From: Polychytrium aggregatum
Lineage: Eukaryota > Chytridiomycota > Chytridiomycetes > Polychytriales
DNA length: 64,000 nt
Direction of reading: 5' to 3'
NCBI RefSeq assembly: GCF_025602895.1
Contig: NW_026516249.1
Span: 276,577-340,576 of the forward strand
In this document: positions 31,721-42,563 of the stretch, piece by piece
Layout of the letters: each line of letters begins with the position of its first letter
How positions within the stretch are numbered: the first letter of the stretch is position 1
Notes under the pieces: generated by a model
Told to the model about the DNA's origin: nothing
The model's input: the letters and a program-made list of their open reading frames with translations, nothing else
Databases searched by the model: none
Made by a program: the position numbers and the translations under genes

Positions 31721-34545
31721 ATGCCGATCCTCGAAATCACTATCATTGCCAGTGAAATCACTGCACTCGCCCACCATTCCGATCGCTCCCTCCAAGGCCT
31801 CGTCCAAGTTGTCTTGGCGTTCCTCGCCGCTGTCCAGCAGGCGGACGAGAGCCAAAAGTCGTGGGGCGTCCTGGCCCGTCGTTCCCGCGACATTTTGATC
31901 GCTCTCTCGCAGTCTCGGACCGTTGCGCCTGGATTCTCCTCGCAAACGGACAGGCTTACTGCCTTCTTCAATACCATCCAGGAATACTACACCAACGAGG
32001 TCCAGGCCCTCCACAAAGTCGAGCGGGTCTTCAGGGCCAACAAGATCCGCCGCCGAATCGAGCAGTTCTGTCGAGAGCTCAGTGTCCTCTGGCAGGGTGT
32101 GAAGCTGGCCCTCAACATCAACAGCAACGACATGCTCAACGAAGCTGACCTCCGCCAAGCTGTCCAGCACGACGAAGCCCAGAACCAGGCCCTCATCGCC
32201 CAAATCACCACCCTCCTCCAGCAGAACAATGTCGCTGTCTTGGACCAAGTGGACATTCGTCTGAACCAGCAGGAGTGGAAAATCCGCCAAGCCACCGACG
32301 CCATCCAGAACCTCCTTCAGGAAGGCGACGTCACCCAACGAGTTGTCGAAAAGGCTGTCGCTCCGCTCCTCCACATGCTGCAGAACCAGTCCTCGGTCTC
32401 TCGCTCCATGAAGCACGAGCTATGGCGCATCCCCGCCGGCTCCATCACGAACCGCTCCCTTGAACCGATCGCCCGCGGCGGCTTTGGCGAGGTGTTCACC
32501 GCAACCTACTATGGCTCGGATGTTGCCGTCAAGCAGCTCCTGACCAGCTACCACGAGACTGAGATTGCTCAGTTTCGCCGTGAAATCGAAGTCTGGTACA
32601 AGCTGAGCCACTCCAACGTCCTTCCGCTCCGTGGTGCGTGCGACACTACCGAGCGCCCCTTCATGGTCTCGCCGTTCATGAAGAACGGACCTTGAAGCGG
32701 TACATTTCCGATCCCCAGAACCCACGTTCGCTCGACGATCGCCTCCGCCTCATGTACGAGGTTGCTTCCGGCATGGCCTACCTCCACGGCAACGCCATTG
32801 TGCATGGAGACCTCAAATCGCTGAATGTCCTGCTGGATGGAGAATACCGCGCTGTGATCTCGGACTTTGGCATGGCCCGCACCAAACATACTTCAGCCTC
32901 TTCCACCGCTCGGCCGGACCAGTCGGCTGGGGGAACGCTGGACTATATGGCTCCCGAGATGCTCGATGATGAGAATCCAAGTGGATCCTCCAAGAAGACC
33001 GACGTCTACTCCTTTGGTATCATGCTCTACGAGGTGCTCAAGAACGGTGGCTACATCTGGACCTCAAAAGACGGCCAACCTCTAACTCAGCGCGCAATCG
33101 AGCGGTTGGTCTGCAACGGCCGTCGACCTGCCCGCTTCGATGGCATCCCCGACCAATACTGGTCGCTCATCGAGCAATGCTGGCACCAAGACCCCACCGA
33201 ACGCCCTGCCTTCAAGGACATCATATCGACTTTGTCTGCCTTCAAGGATGTCACAACGCCTCAACCCCCAATCGGCAGCCCCCGCACTCACTCCGACCTC
33301 TCCCAGCAGATACAGGGCTTGAGCACGGACCGCTCAGGCTCGCGCCCTTCGTATAATCCCTTCAGAAGTAACGAAGTCGGAGTCAATCTGCAGAACTCGG
33401 GGGGCTACCCACGCTCGCCGAACCTCGATCACCGTTCTGGCTTTCAGCACGTCGTCGATCATCGCCAATATTCTGGCTATTCCTCCCCAGACTCACGCTC
33501 CTCTCGATACTCTGGCTATACCACACCCGTCTCGGCACTTCCTCGTCAGCCTGAGCCCTCGACCTTGGCCCAGAGACTCGGCACCGAGTTTGGCGTCCCC
33601 CGGGCTGTGATCATGGGCATCCAGCGTGGTGACGCAGAATCTCATATCACTGCGGCACGCCACGTCTCGAACGGCAAGCCAGCCAACGATCCTGCCTGGA
33701 AGACTGCCGCCGAGTTGTATCAGACGACAGCCGGCAAGGGAAACGTCGAGGCCGCATTCGAGCTTGCCTGGCTGCATTTCACCGGCATCGGCGTGGCCAA
33801 GAGTGACACTGAGGCATTCGCCTACTGGCAAGCGGTTTATCAGCAAGCATCCGACGCCATCATGAAGCCCATTGCCACGTTCATGATGGCCTGGTGCTAC
33901 TACCTCGGCCGTGGAGCTCGCCAGGACGAAGTCAAAGGACATACACTCCTTTGCGAGAGCAAGACGCCGGAATTTGGATTTGCTGCCATCACGGTTCCTG
34001 ATTACCTAATCTCGTCTTTATCTGAGGCCGCTCAAAGGTTCTTTCAACTGAACCTGCTCGGCTTTGACCACGATTGGCTCTGCAAGCACATGATAGCCAG
34101 ATGCTACATCGGCGGGTTCGGAACCAGCAAAAACGAAGTCGGAGCTGTGAAAATATTGCTCGAACTCTCGGCACAGGGATACTGCGCAAGTCAGTGCGTT
34201 CTTGCAAGCTGCTATCAAATGGGCTATTGCCTGCCCAAAGACGGCACAAAAGCATTCGAGTGGTACAGGGAAGCGGCAGACCAAGGATACGCTATTGCTC
34301 AAATCAACCTCGGTTTCTGCTACTACAACGGTCAAGGTGTCGCCCAGGACTACGCCAAGGCTGTCGAGTGGTGGACCAAGGCGGCAAGCCAAGGGAATGC
34401 AGCTGCCCAGTGCGTCCTTGGCTTCTGCTACGAGAACGGCGAAGGTGTCGCCCAGGACTACGCCAAGGCTGTTGAGTGGTTCACCAAGGCTGCCCGTCAG
34501 GGGGATGCAAATGCTCAAAATTGGGTCGGCATCTGCTACTACAGT
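31721..34545 (+). pseudogene. Non-RD tyrosine-kinase-like kinase with helical N-terminus and Sel1 repeats; frameshifted, 3' end lost
   Basis: Residues 1-130 form a helical bundle (ITALAHHSDRSLQGLVQVVL, FFNTIQEYYTNEVQALHKVE) resembling the MLKL/HeLo-type N-terminal domains of cell-death proteins. A coiled segment and a kinase domain follow: GGFGEVF loop, VAVKQLL lysine, catalytic HGDLKSLN, DFGMAR and MAPEML. HGD instead of HRD makes it a non-RD kinase. A linker of about 140 aa rich in Tyr/Ser/Pro leads to Sel1 repeats from about 33690 (AQINLGFCYYNGQGVAQDYAK and others). Two lesions are seen. The frame breaks at 32686..32692, where ...KNGP meets a TGA and the kinase resumes one base over. The last Sel1 unit is cut at about 34545 by LINE sequence, ending GLEARIR with a stop at 34569. 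No Sel1 sequence resumes after the LINE. The break could be a sequencing error; the 3' loss is not. Confidence 0.8.
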
Positions 34546-34547
34546 GG

Positions 34548-37386
34548 ACTCGAAGCGAGGATACGGTGAATCAGACCACAAACCGATCTGGACCAAGATC
34601 AACATTGAACCCGAGCGATATACCAAAACGGACTGTTGGAGATGGCGGATCGGCATGATTCGATACCCCAAAGTCAAGGGAAAGTACATACGCGCATTCA
34701 ACGCCGCCAAACTCGGATGCACCGAGCTGATGGAACAGGCTCTCACGCCCATTCAACAGGGCAGCCAGATTGCCATCAGCGAAGCCGCAGCCCAGAAGTC
34801 CATGGACGACGCGTGGAGCATCTTCAAGACCACGATCGACCTGATCGCCAGCGAGACCATCGGAAGCGCCAGCATCAGCCCTGGTCGGATCGAGGGCACA
34901 CAGGGGCCCGAAATCCGACGCCTGGAACGAGAACGGCGATGCCTGAGCAGAATGCTCGCCCAGACCCCCGAGTACGACACGGAAGAGCTGGACGACCTGC
35001 GTCGTCAGCTTCGGTCCACGAGAAAGGCCATCACCCAGCTCAAGCGCAAGAACGGCATAGGGTCATGGAAGGAATCCATGGCCACCATGGACACCCAGAA
35101 GTGCTCCGAGATGACCAAGACCATCGGAGCGATGCGCACGAGGAAGGAGAGGGAAGGATCACATCTCTTTGACAACTCGGACCCGACTCTCGAGAAACTC
35201 GTGGTGCATTTTGGCAAGGTATCCTCTGCCTCGCAGGACAGCGGGACAGAGTACGACAGAAGTATAACCCCACACCCCTGAGCACGGAGGCGACCCTCCT
35301 GCCGCCCGACAAGCGGCTCCCAGAAGTATCGCTGGAGCACATCCAAGAGACCATCGAGAAGGCACCACGCCGCAAGGCAACGGGATCCGACAAGATCAAG
35401 AGCGAAATGCTCATACCAGTCGCACCAGTGATAGCCGAGTGGCTCCGCCTGATCATCATGGCGGCGCTCAAGGCCAGTGTGGTGCCAAGCGAATGGAACA
35501 GCGTGCTGATCCACCCAGTGTACAAGCAGAAGGGATCGACCCTGGACCCGGCCATGTATCGCCCGATCGGCCTCACTCAGACCTGCAGGAAGATCGTGGA
35601 AAGGATCATGCTCCCCTTCCTGGCAGAACAGGCAGGAGACATGGACGTCGCCCAAGGCGGATTCCGAGCCAGACGAGGAACCCTTGACCAGATCGTCGCC
35701 CTGGACACCCTGATCAAGCACCACAAGATGAACGGTGAGGAGTACTCTCTGATCTTCCTCGACATCAAAGCCGCCTATGACACAGTATGGCGCGAGAGAC
35801 TTTGGACCAAGCTCAAGCAGCGAAGAATGAACGGCATCGCCCTCGGCTTCCTCAAAGCCATGTTTGACCGGGTATCCATCCAAATGGTCAGCAAGGGCAG
35901 AAGATCCAAGCCAGTATGGCTCCAGAAAGGACTGATCCAAGGATCGGTGCTGAGCCCACTCATGTTCAGCGCCTTCATCGACGATCTACCAGGACGTCTC
36001 CGAGATATGGGAGGCACTCCCCTCCAGGGACGCAACGGGGCCACCATCAAAGTGAACTCACTGTGGTTCGCCGATGACGGTGTCCTGATCTGCAAACCTG
36101 GACAAGCACAACCACTCCTCAATCTGTGCGAGGCCCACAGCCGGAGAAACCGATACAGGTTCTCACCCCCAAAGTGCGAGGTCATCTTCTCAGACCACTG
36201 CACCGACAAACAAACGGGTTTGCGCCTCTATGGCCAAAACCTCCCTGAGACCAAGATCTTCAAGTACCTCGGCGCCATGATCGACGTCAATGGATTCCGC
36301 ATCGACAAACAAGTCGACCGAATGGTGACCAGGACAAGAGAAGCAGCATCCAACATGGCCAAGATGGGCCTGACCCTTGGGAACCTCACGGCTAAGACCC
36401 TAACGATTGCATACCGCACGTTCCTGCGGCCGATGATGGAATACGGCCTCGCCCTCGACGCCATCCCAAAGAACGAACAGAAGCGGCTCCACCGGACACA
36501 AACCTTCTGCCTGAACTTACTGTTCCGCACCGCTCGCACGACTTCACACGGAGCACTGCACCTCAATTGCGGATTACCCACGATGGCGACAAGAGCCAAG
36601 GTCCTCGGCATCCAATGCCGAGCACGATGGGAAGACGTCGCCACACACGACGACAAGATGATCGCCCTCATCACCCGCTTTATCCGATCCACGGCGATGA
36701 AGGACCAGCCATACCTTGGCAAGCCCTTCTACGAATGCATCCAATGGAACCTGACCTGCACCCGCAAGGAGAAGAACGCCACGTTCTCGATGTCCATGGC
36801 CTTTGCCAAGGACGACGACTCGACCACGGATCGCACACAGATTCTGTCGGTCAAAACACTCATGCTGACCCACGATGCCCACACATCGTTCAAGCGAGGA
36901 CAGCAGCTGACGGCTGCGTGCACACCAAGAACAAAGATGTCGGGAGTCTGGACCCAACTTGGACCAAGCATCCCACGAAGACTACACGTAGTAATGGTGT
37001 GGTGGAGACTGGGGGCATTCCCCGGGCACCCACACGGCAAGTACCGCCTCTGCAAAAAGTGCAAACGCAACGGCGAAGGCCGAATCGAGCTGAGCAGATC
37101 CCACGCACAGACGTGTGTGGATGAGGAAGACGCCTTGGACGCCCTGGTACAGGGCTATAAGGATATTTTCACTGGATGGACCGAGCCCGAGACCGAAGGT
37201 GTCGGGCCTATTGATAAATTGCTGGATATGCTGGGAGAGGTTGGCAAGCTGGAAAACGAAGAACCCATCGTGGGACAGGCCTTCAACGGTCTGTGGATTG
37301 ATCTGGAACAGATCTTCCATACCCTGATGTGGAGACTCGCTGGATGGCAAGCCAGGCCCGGCGACATTCCTGAGTGGGACTTTTAA
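34548..37386 (+). pseudogene. LINE ORF2 remnant: endonuclease end and reverse transcriptase
   Basis: The frame begins at the C-terminal end of an APE-type endonuclease (GESDHKPIWTKI; the histidine of SDH is the usual catalytic one) and runs to 35281. It is broken there by loss of one C in a CCCC context and resumes one base over near 35280, continuing to 37386. RT motifs are intact: IHPVYKQKGS, ARRGTLDQI, FLDIKAAYDTVWR, GLIQGSVLSPLMFS and the catalytic FADDGVLI. A C-terminal zinc-finger-like motif follows (CKKCKRNGEGRIELSRSHAQ, then C). One indel and the missing 5' half make it inactive, although the RT part itself is uninterrupted. Confidence 0.85.
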
Positions 37387-37445
37387 AACACTCGATGTAC
37401 TCCATGAAGAGCGAGATGCCGGGGACCACGGGGTCCTGATGGCTA

Positions 37446-37467
37446 GTGCGCCGCCACGGCGGCGCAC
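37446..37467 (+). other. Hairpin at the LINE 3' end
   Basis: Perfect 10-bp inverted repeat GTGCGCCGCC / GGCGGCGCAC separated by only 2 bases, just before AATAAAG and the A-rich tail. The position suits a 3' structure recognised by the element's own reverse transcriptase, or a processing signal. Confidence 0.7.
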
Positions 37468-37632
37468 AATAAAGAAAGAAAAAAAAAACAAACGAATGTC
37501 ACTTCCCACCCATTGCTTCCGCATACCTGCCGCTTCAGCGGACTGGTATCAGCAACCAAAAGTAGCACAGGCAATCGTATTGCATCACAAGGATTGTAAT
37601 CGTCTCCAAATGGGTGTTTACCAGGGTACACC

Positions 37633-38637
37633 ATGTTCCTACCAAGCATCTCCTCGGTGCTTACTCTTCGACAGACACTATGGTCCCAGATGACCGAGGC
37701 GTACACTCCCTACCTGGACGCTCTCAAGCTGGCCCATCCCGGTCTATCCAAGTCTGACAAGGACCAGTGGAAAGCCTTGGTCGACGCCATTCCGGTCCCG
37801 CATCCTGGCAAGTGCCTCTCCTTCTGCCACATGGTCCTGACCCAGCTCCGTCAGCGCTATGTCAATGCCGGCACCCGGGTCTTCTCCGACAAGCACTGGA
37901 TCACCACCGAGAAGTACGCCTACGACTTCCTCGACGGAATCATCAACGAGTTTGTCGAGAGCCTGGCTTCCAATCTCGCCAAGTGTGCGGCTATGAAGGC
38001 CCGTGGTGAGAAGGTCAAGCATTTCCGCCTCCGCTATCTCAGCAAGAAGCGATCCACCTCCGAGTCCTGCCACATGAGGAAGCGACTCTGGGCCCCACTC
38101 AGTCCACCTCCAGCTTCTGGAACCGAGTCAACATCCGTGAGTTCCTCGGTGTCGCTCCTCCTGGTGCACAAGACACTCCTGTGCAGCTTCTGCGTCCGCC
38201 CCTTCCACAGCCTGTGGATGCTGATGGCGACCCCATGCTGTCCAGAAGCATGAAGAGTGTCACGAGGCCACTCAAGCACAGTCGGATGGAGAGGAGCTTC
38301 CTTCCCCGCCTCCGTGCCGACGGGACCATCGAGGATCGCCGACTGCAGCTTCCCTTCCTCTGCGAGACTCGCATCATGCGGACCAGGACCGGCAAGTTCT
38401 ACATCGTGGTCTCGGAGCCACTTGTCCGTCCGGGCGAAAGCCAAGCCCAGGACACGGGACGAGTACACGAGCAAGACATGCACTCGGTACGGGTACATCA
38501 ACCGGGACTTGGGAGCAGCCAAGGTGTATCATTGCAGGGAGTGTGGGTTGTTGATAGATCGCGACATCAATGGGGCTCGTAACATTCTGTTGAAGAATGC
38601 GAGCACAGAGGACATCCTTGGCGAGGGCATGGTGTAG
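37633..38637 (+). pseudogene. Fanzor (eukaryotic TnpB-like RNA-guided nuclease) relic
   Basis: Fanzors are eukaryotic homologues of the IS200/IS605 TnpB nuclease. The left part (to about 38090) reads through helical sequence to KHFRLRYLSKKRSTSES, the K-x-F-x-[LI]-R-[FY]-x-SKK pattern typical of the family. After a frame change near 38090 come FWNRVNIREFLG, GTIEDRRLQLPF and RTGKFYIVVSEPL, equivalent to the segment before the RuvC core. After a second frame change near 38455, only the C-terminal finger and last RuvC motif remain: CRECGLLIDRDINGARNILL, ending at TAG 38637. The DPG-type RuvC-I and Glu-type RuvC-II region is missing, and the first CxxC of the zinc finger has become C-x-x-Y. It cannot cut DNA. 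No transposon ends were recognised. It follows the LINE tail by about 140 bp. Confidence 0.75.
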
Positions 38638-38825
38638 CCTCGCAAACACCCCTTTGAAGCCTATTTCCATTGTTGTGATGCGTATCGGTGAGCTGCCTGA
38701 CTTTGTCTCTATAACCAGTGCGCTGGGGATGCGGGTATGGATGTTGTTATCATGAATTCAAACAGGCGTGACTTCGGTTCCAATCTTTGGAGTGTTGAGG
38801 TGAATTGGCTGTTCAAGTAGGTGGG

Positions 38826-40680
38826 TTAGATGAGCCGAATAAAGGGATTTCGATTGATAGTTAGACCCACCAGAATTATACATGGCCAAGAGTTGATCAT
38901 AATGGCTCCTTCAGCTTTGGTGAATAAAGTTTTGTTCAAATTACGGAATAGGGAGAATGGAATTTTGACAGGATGAATGCCATGGCGGATCCACTGGGAT
39001 TCGCTTCCAATATCAATTTGGATCCAGCCGACTGAAAACAGGGGGCTTGATACCGCCGAGCATTTGGCTGGGATATCGTCGGTCCGAATATACTGCCCTT
39101 CACGATAAATCCAGAGATATCGAATACCCTTCTCATCCCGAGACAAAATTGAATTACCCTCAGGCGGTATTTCCACAGATACGACGATCCTTTTGTGTCC
39201 CTTGAGTGTGTAATGTTCTTCGCCCGTGGTCGCATCCCACACCTTGATGGTCTTGTCGATTGAGCCAGAAGCAATCAACCTTCCATCGGATGAGATTGCA
39301 ACGGAGTTTACTGTCCCTTTGTGCCCTTCGAGGGTGTGTTTCAGCTGGCCCGTAATGGTATCCCAAACCTTGATGGTCTTGTCCCATGAACCAGAGATAA
39401 TCCACTGGCCATCGTGTGAGATCGCCACGGAGTTCACATCATCTGTGTGCCCTTTGAGGGGGCGATTGACTCGCTCCATGATGAAATTCCATACCTTGAT
39501 GGTCTTGTCGCTCGAGCCAGAGACGATCCACTTGCCATCAGGCGAGAACACAACCGAGCGTACAGCATCTTTGTGACCCTCGAGAGTGTGGCATAATTCG
39601 CCAGTGGTGGCATCGCACACTCTGATGGTTTTGTCCCAAGAGCCAGAGGCAATCCACTTGCCATCGGACGAGATTGCAACGGAGTTCACAAAATCTTGGT
39701 GCTCCGTGATACTGCGCATGAGCTCGCCAGTGAGGATATCCCATATTCTGATGGTCAGATCATTAGAGCCAGAGACAATCCACTTGCCATCGGACGAGAT
39801 GGATATCGAGCGAACTTCTCGTTGGAGACCTTCAATGGAGTGCTTCAGTTGTCCCGAAATGGTATCCCATACTTTGATCGATACATCGTGAGAGGCAGAG
39901 ACAATCCATTGACAATTCGGTGAGATCGCCACGGAAGTCACTCCGAATTGCGCGTTATAAGTATACTTCACCTGGCCTGTGGCGGCATCCCACACCTTGA
40001 TGGTGTAGTCCATGGAGCCAGAGACAATCCACTTGCTATCGGATGAGATTGCCACGGAGTTCACGCTGCCCGTGTGTCCTTCGAGGGTGTGCATCATTTG
40101 CCCAGTAGTGGAATCCCATAACTTGATGGTCTTGTCCCATGAACCAGAGACAATCAACTTGCCATCGGGTGAGATTGCCAGAGTTCACATGGCTCGAGTG
40201 ACCAGTGAGTGTCATCACACACGGATCCCAGGTCGGTGCTGGACCGCAAGTGACCAGGAACGGGATCTTGTCCTCGAGTTGGTCGGCATATGTCTTGTAG
40301 ATCGCCGTCTCCTTCGGTGTGAATGCATACCCCGAGTTGTACACCTGTGGTGCACTCTTGATGATCGGATCGGCAAACTCGCGGATGAATCGATACGTGT
40401 CCTTGACCAGTTCCTTCGTGGTGTCGTCGACGATGGTGCTGGGTGCCTTGGCGATCACTCCTCGCAGCACAGCCAGTTGCTCGATGATCGGCTTGACCAC
40501 ATGTGTGAGCGACCCACACTCGAGCCAGAAGAACACATGCGTCTTGACGAACCGAGTGAGCACCGCTGCCACATCGACCATCTCGGTCGACTGCCACACC
40601 GGACTCGACTCGGCCACTCCATCCACACACCACACAAAGTGTGTGATCCAGTGGGCGACGCTGTATCGCAGCAACGGTGT
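38826..40680 (-). pseudogene. NLR-type WD40 gene, N-terminus lost and frameshifted
   Basis: The right part (40680 to about 40183) encodes the segment that precedes WD40 blades in fungal NACHT-WD40 receptors: YRFIREFADPIIKSAPQVYN, then KETAIYKTYADQLEDKIPF, then TWDPCVMTLTGHSSHVN. Two bases are missing near 40179..40183, where VNS should run into a VAISPDGK motif. From there nine WD blades continue to about 39150 (for example GHTGSVNSVAISSDSKWIVSG), followed by the tail GNSILSRD shared with the gene at the left edge, and a stop at 38826. The unspliced end (GLTINRNPF) may be an intron, since a GTGGGT lies at the position of the other gene's donor. No NACHT or effector domain remains upstream; the gene stops against the hairpin repeats at 40.69 kb. 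Confidence 0.75.
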
Positions 40681-40690
40681 GATTTAGTAG

Positions 40691-41000
40691 TATAGGGGTA
40701 TATCGGTAACTATACCGTTTTTGAGGAAGGGGTAGACGACGGAAACGGTATAGCTGGTTAACCTAGCGGAAGGGGGGGTAGACGAGGGGAGGGGGCGCAG
40801 AGGACGGTAGGGTTGGCGTAACCTAACAGAAGACGGGGTATACCACCGAGTATAGGGGTATATCGGTAACTATACCGTTTTTGAGAGATGACGGATATGT
40901 GGAAAACGGTATAGTTGGCTTACCTAAGGGAAGAGGGGGTAGACGAGGGGTGGGGTGTATTCGGTGTATTCGGTGTAGTTGGTGTATTTTGTGTATTCGG
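40691..41000. repeat. Two 160-bp repeats with perfect hairpins
   Basis: Units start at 40691 and 40851 with the same TATAGGGGTATATCGGTAAC block. Each holds an inverted repeat: CTATACCGTTT (40710..40720) with AAACGGTATAG (40743..40753), and CTATACCGTTTT (40870..40881) with AAAACGGTATAG (40903..40914). GGGGTAGACGA and ACCTAA motifs recur in both. No coding capacity. It could be a MITE-like element, a subtelomere-type satellite or the end of another transposon. Confidence 0.75.
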
Positions 41001-41027
41001 TATATTCGGTGTTTTTGGTGTAGTTGG
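40955..41027. repeat. GGTGTATTC microsatellite
   Basis: Imperfect array of 9-mers (GGTGTATTC, GGTGTAGTT) directly abutting the poly(T) end of the next LINE fragment. It may have served as, or expanded at, the insertion target. Confidence 0.7.
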
Positions 41028-42562
41028 TTTTTTTTTTTTTTTATATTTCACTTAAAAGCTATCAAGACCTGGTCGGCCCTAGCAGTACATGGGGGAAAGA
41101 AAAAGAAAAAGAAAAAGAGAGATTGAAAAATCGAGTCCAAATTGGCCTAATGGGCAGTTTGCGTTCGATGAAAGCTATATGCCCTCATCTCTCGCTCTGC
41201 TTCGACCATGCCGCCTATCGCCTGGGGGGTTTCCACCCCGCCTTGGCGATGATCAGCGTCTTGAACACTCTTCGGAGTGTTCGCCACAGGAGATGGACAT
41301 CCGGGTCTTGCCAGTTGAACCTTCTCATGCCATCCAGCTCGTAGTAACCCACTACGTTCGTCAGGTCCAGGAGCTTATCGATCGGACCGACCTTTTCGTG
41401 GCCGCTTTCTTGCCACTCGGGGTGCCGCAGCTTGAGCTCGTCCACTATCCGTTGCCACGAGCCGCCTCTTCCGACGCAGCTCTGGGTGTGGGTCCGGCAC
41501 ATCGCGACAAACTCTCCTCGGCTCTTCGTGCAGGAGATGCACAGCCGATAGTGGCCATACGGGTGTCCGGGGAAGGCACCGAGGGTCCATCTTACCATCA
41601 TGTTGTGATAGTATCGATCTCTCTTGGGCCCTCGCTCGGCCCACAGTCCCGATATGGTCGTCGTCACGGTGCGGGCCGAGGTCAGTTCCTTTGACCTGTC
41701 GAAGCCTTGCGCGTCCTCGATGTGAATCTGCAGCTTGACTGGTGGCCCTGGGAGCTGGTAGTAGCCATTCCTGAACAGCTCCTTCATCGGGTAGTCCGGC
41801 TGGCACTGCTCTTTCAGCACGATCAGCTGCCGCCAGTACTCGTCGAGGTAGAACTGGGAGCCGAGGGATGCATCCATCAGGTTGGGCTGGATGCGGGAAT
41901 ATCTCAACACCATCGAGACCATCTTGTCGTTGTGGTCCAGACGGTCTTCCCAGACGGCTCGGTTCTGGAGGGCCAGCTGCTTGAGGCGGTTGGGCAGGGT
42001 GATGAGACCGCATCCAAGGTGCATCGTTCCATAGGATGTGTTCCGCACCAGTCTGAAGAGTCGGGTCAGACAGTGCATCTGTGCTCGTCTGAGTATCACG
42101 GCTTGCTGCTTCGTGAGCACTTCGAGGGTCAGTCCATACTCGAGCATGGGCCGAACGAAGGTCTTGAACACCCTCGTCACTGTCTTGGCCGAGTATCGGC
42201 CCAGACTCATTCCGTGCTTCACCAGCTTGTCGGCGGCACCTCTAGCCTTGTGGGTGAGGTTCTGGATCTGGCGGTCCATCCTGAAGCCGTTGATGTCGAC
42301 GATGGCTCCGAGATACCGGAACTCCTTGGCGACTGGCAGCTCCTTGCCGTATAGGTGCACCTTGGCATCCTTCTCTGGGTGCTGTTCGGTGAACATCACC
42401 TCGCACTTCGGGGGCGAGAACTGGTATCGATTCTCGATGCTGTGGGCCTCGCAGATGTCGAGGAGGCGCTGGGTCTGGTTGGGGCGGCAGATGAGCACCC
42501 CATCGTCGGCAAACCACAGTGAGTTGACCTGGACGGCTCGTCCTCGGGTGGTGGTTAGGGTC
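41028..42562 (-). mobile_element. 5'-truncated LINE, RT C-terminal half
   Basis: Minus-strand copy with a 15-nt poly(A) tail (T-run 41028..41042 on the plus strand) and a 5' truncation at about 42562, exactly against the poly(A) end of another LINE fragment. It seems to have inserted at or into that tail. An AAAGA repeat near 41090..41118 lies in its 3' UTR. Confidence 0.8.
41215..42562 (-). pseudogene. LINE ORF2 fragment, reverse transcriptase from the catalytic site onward
   Basis: One open frame runs from the truncation point through NSLWFADDGVLICRPN (the catalytic FADD), FSPPKCEVMF, FRYLGAIVDINGFRMDRQIQ and FKTFVRPMLEYGLTLE to a Cys/His region (CISCTKSRGEFVAMCRTH, then C) and a stop at 41215. 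There is no frameshift, so the insertion is recent, but endonuclease and fingers are missing. It represents the subfamily from which the relic at 27.4 kb derives. Confidence 0.85.
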
Positions 42563-42563
42563 G

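Larger units (their letters stand above)
34546..37490 (+). mobile_element. 5'-truncated LINE
   Basis: A non-LTR retrotransposon copy that starts inside the endonuclease domain and ends in a hairpin, AATAAAG and an A-rich tail (37468..37490). It is a relative, not a close copy, of the long LINE at 49-56 kb. The left end is set by where the Sel1 frame of the kinase gene stops. No target duplication was found. Confidence 0.8.

Noticed and set aside
36567-37124. 185-codon plus-strand frame inside the LINE RT
   Set aside because: Alternate-frame shadow; His/Arg/Pro-rich, while the true RT frame is uninterrupted over the same bases.
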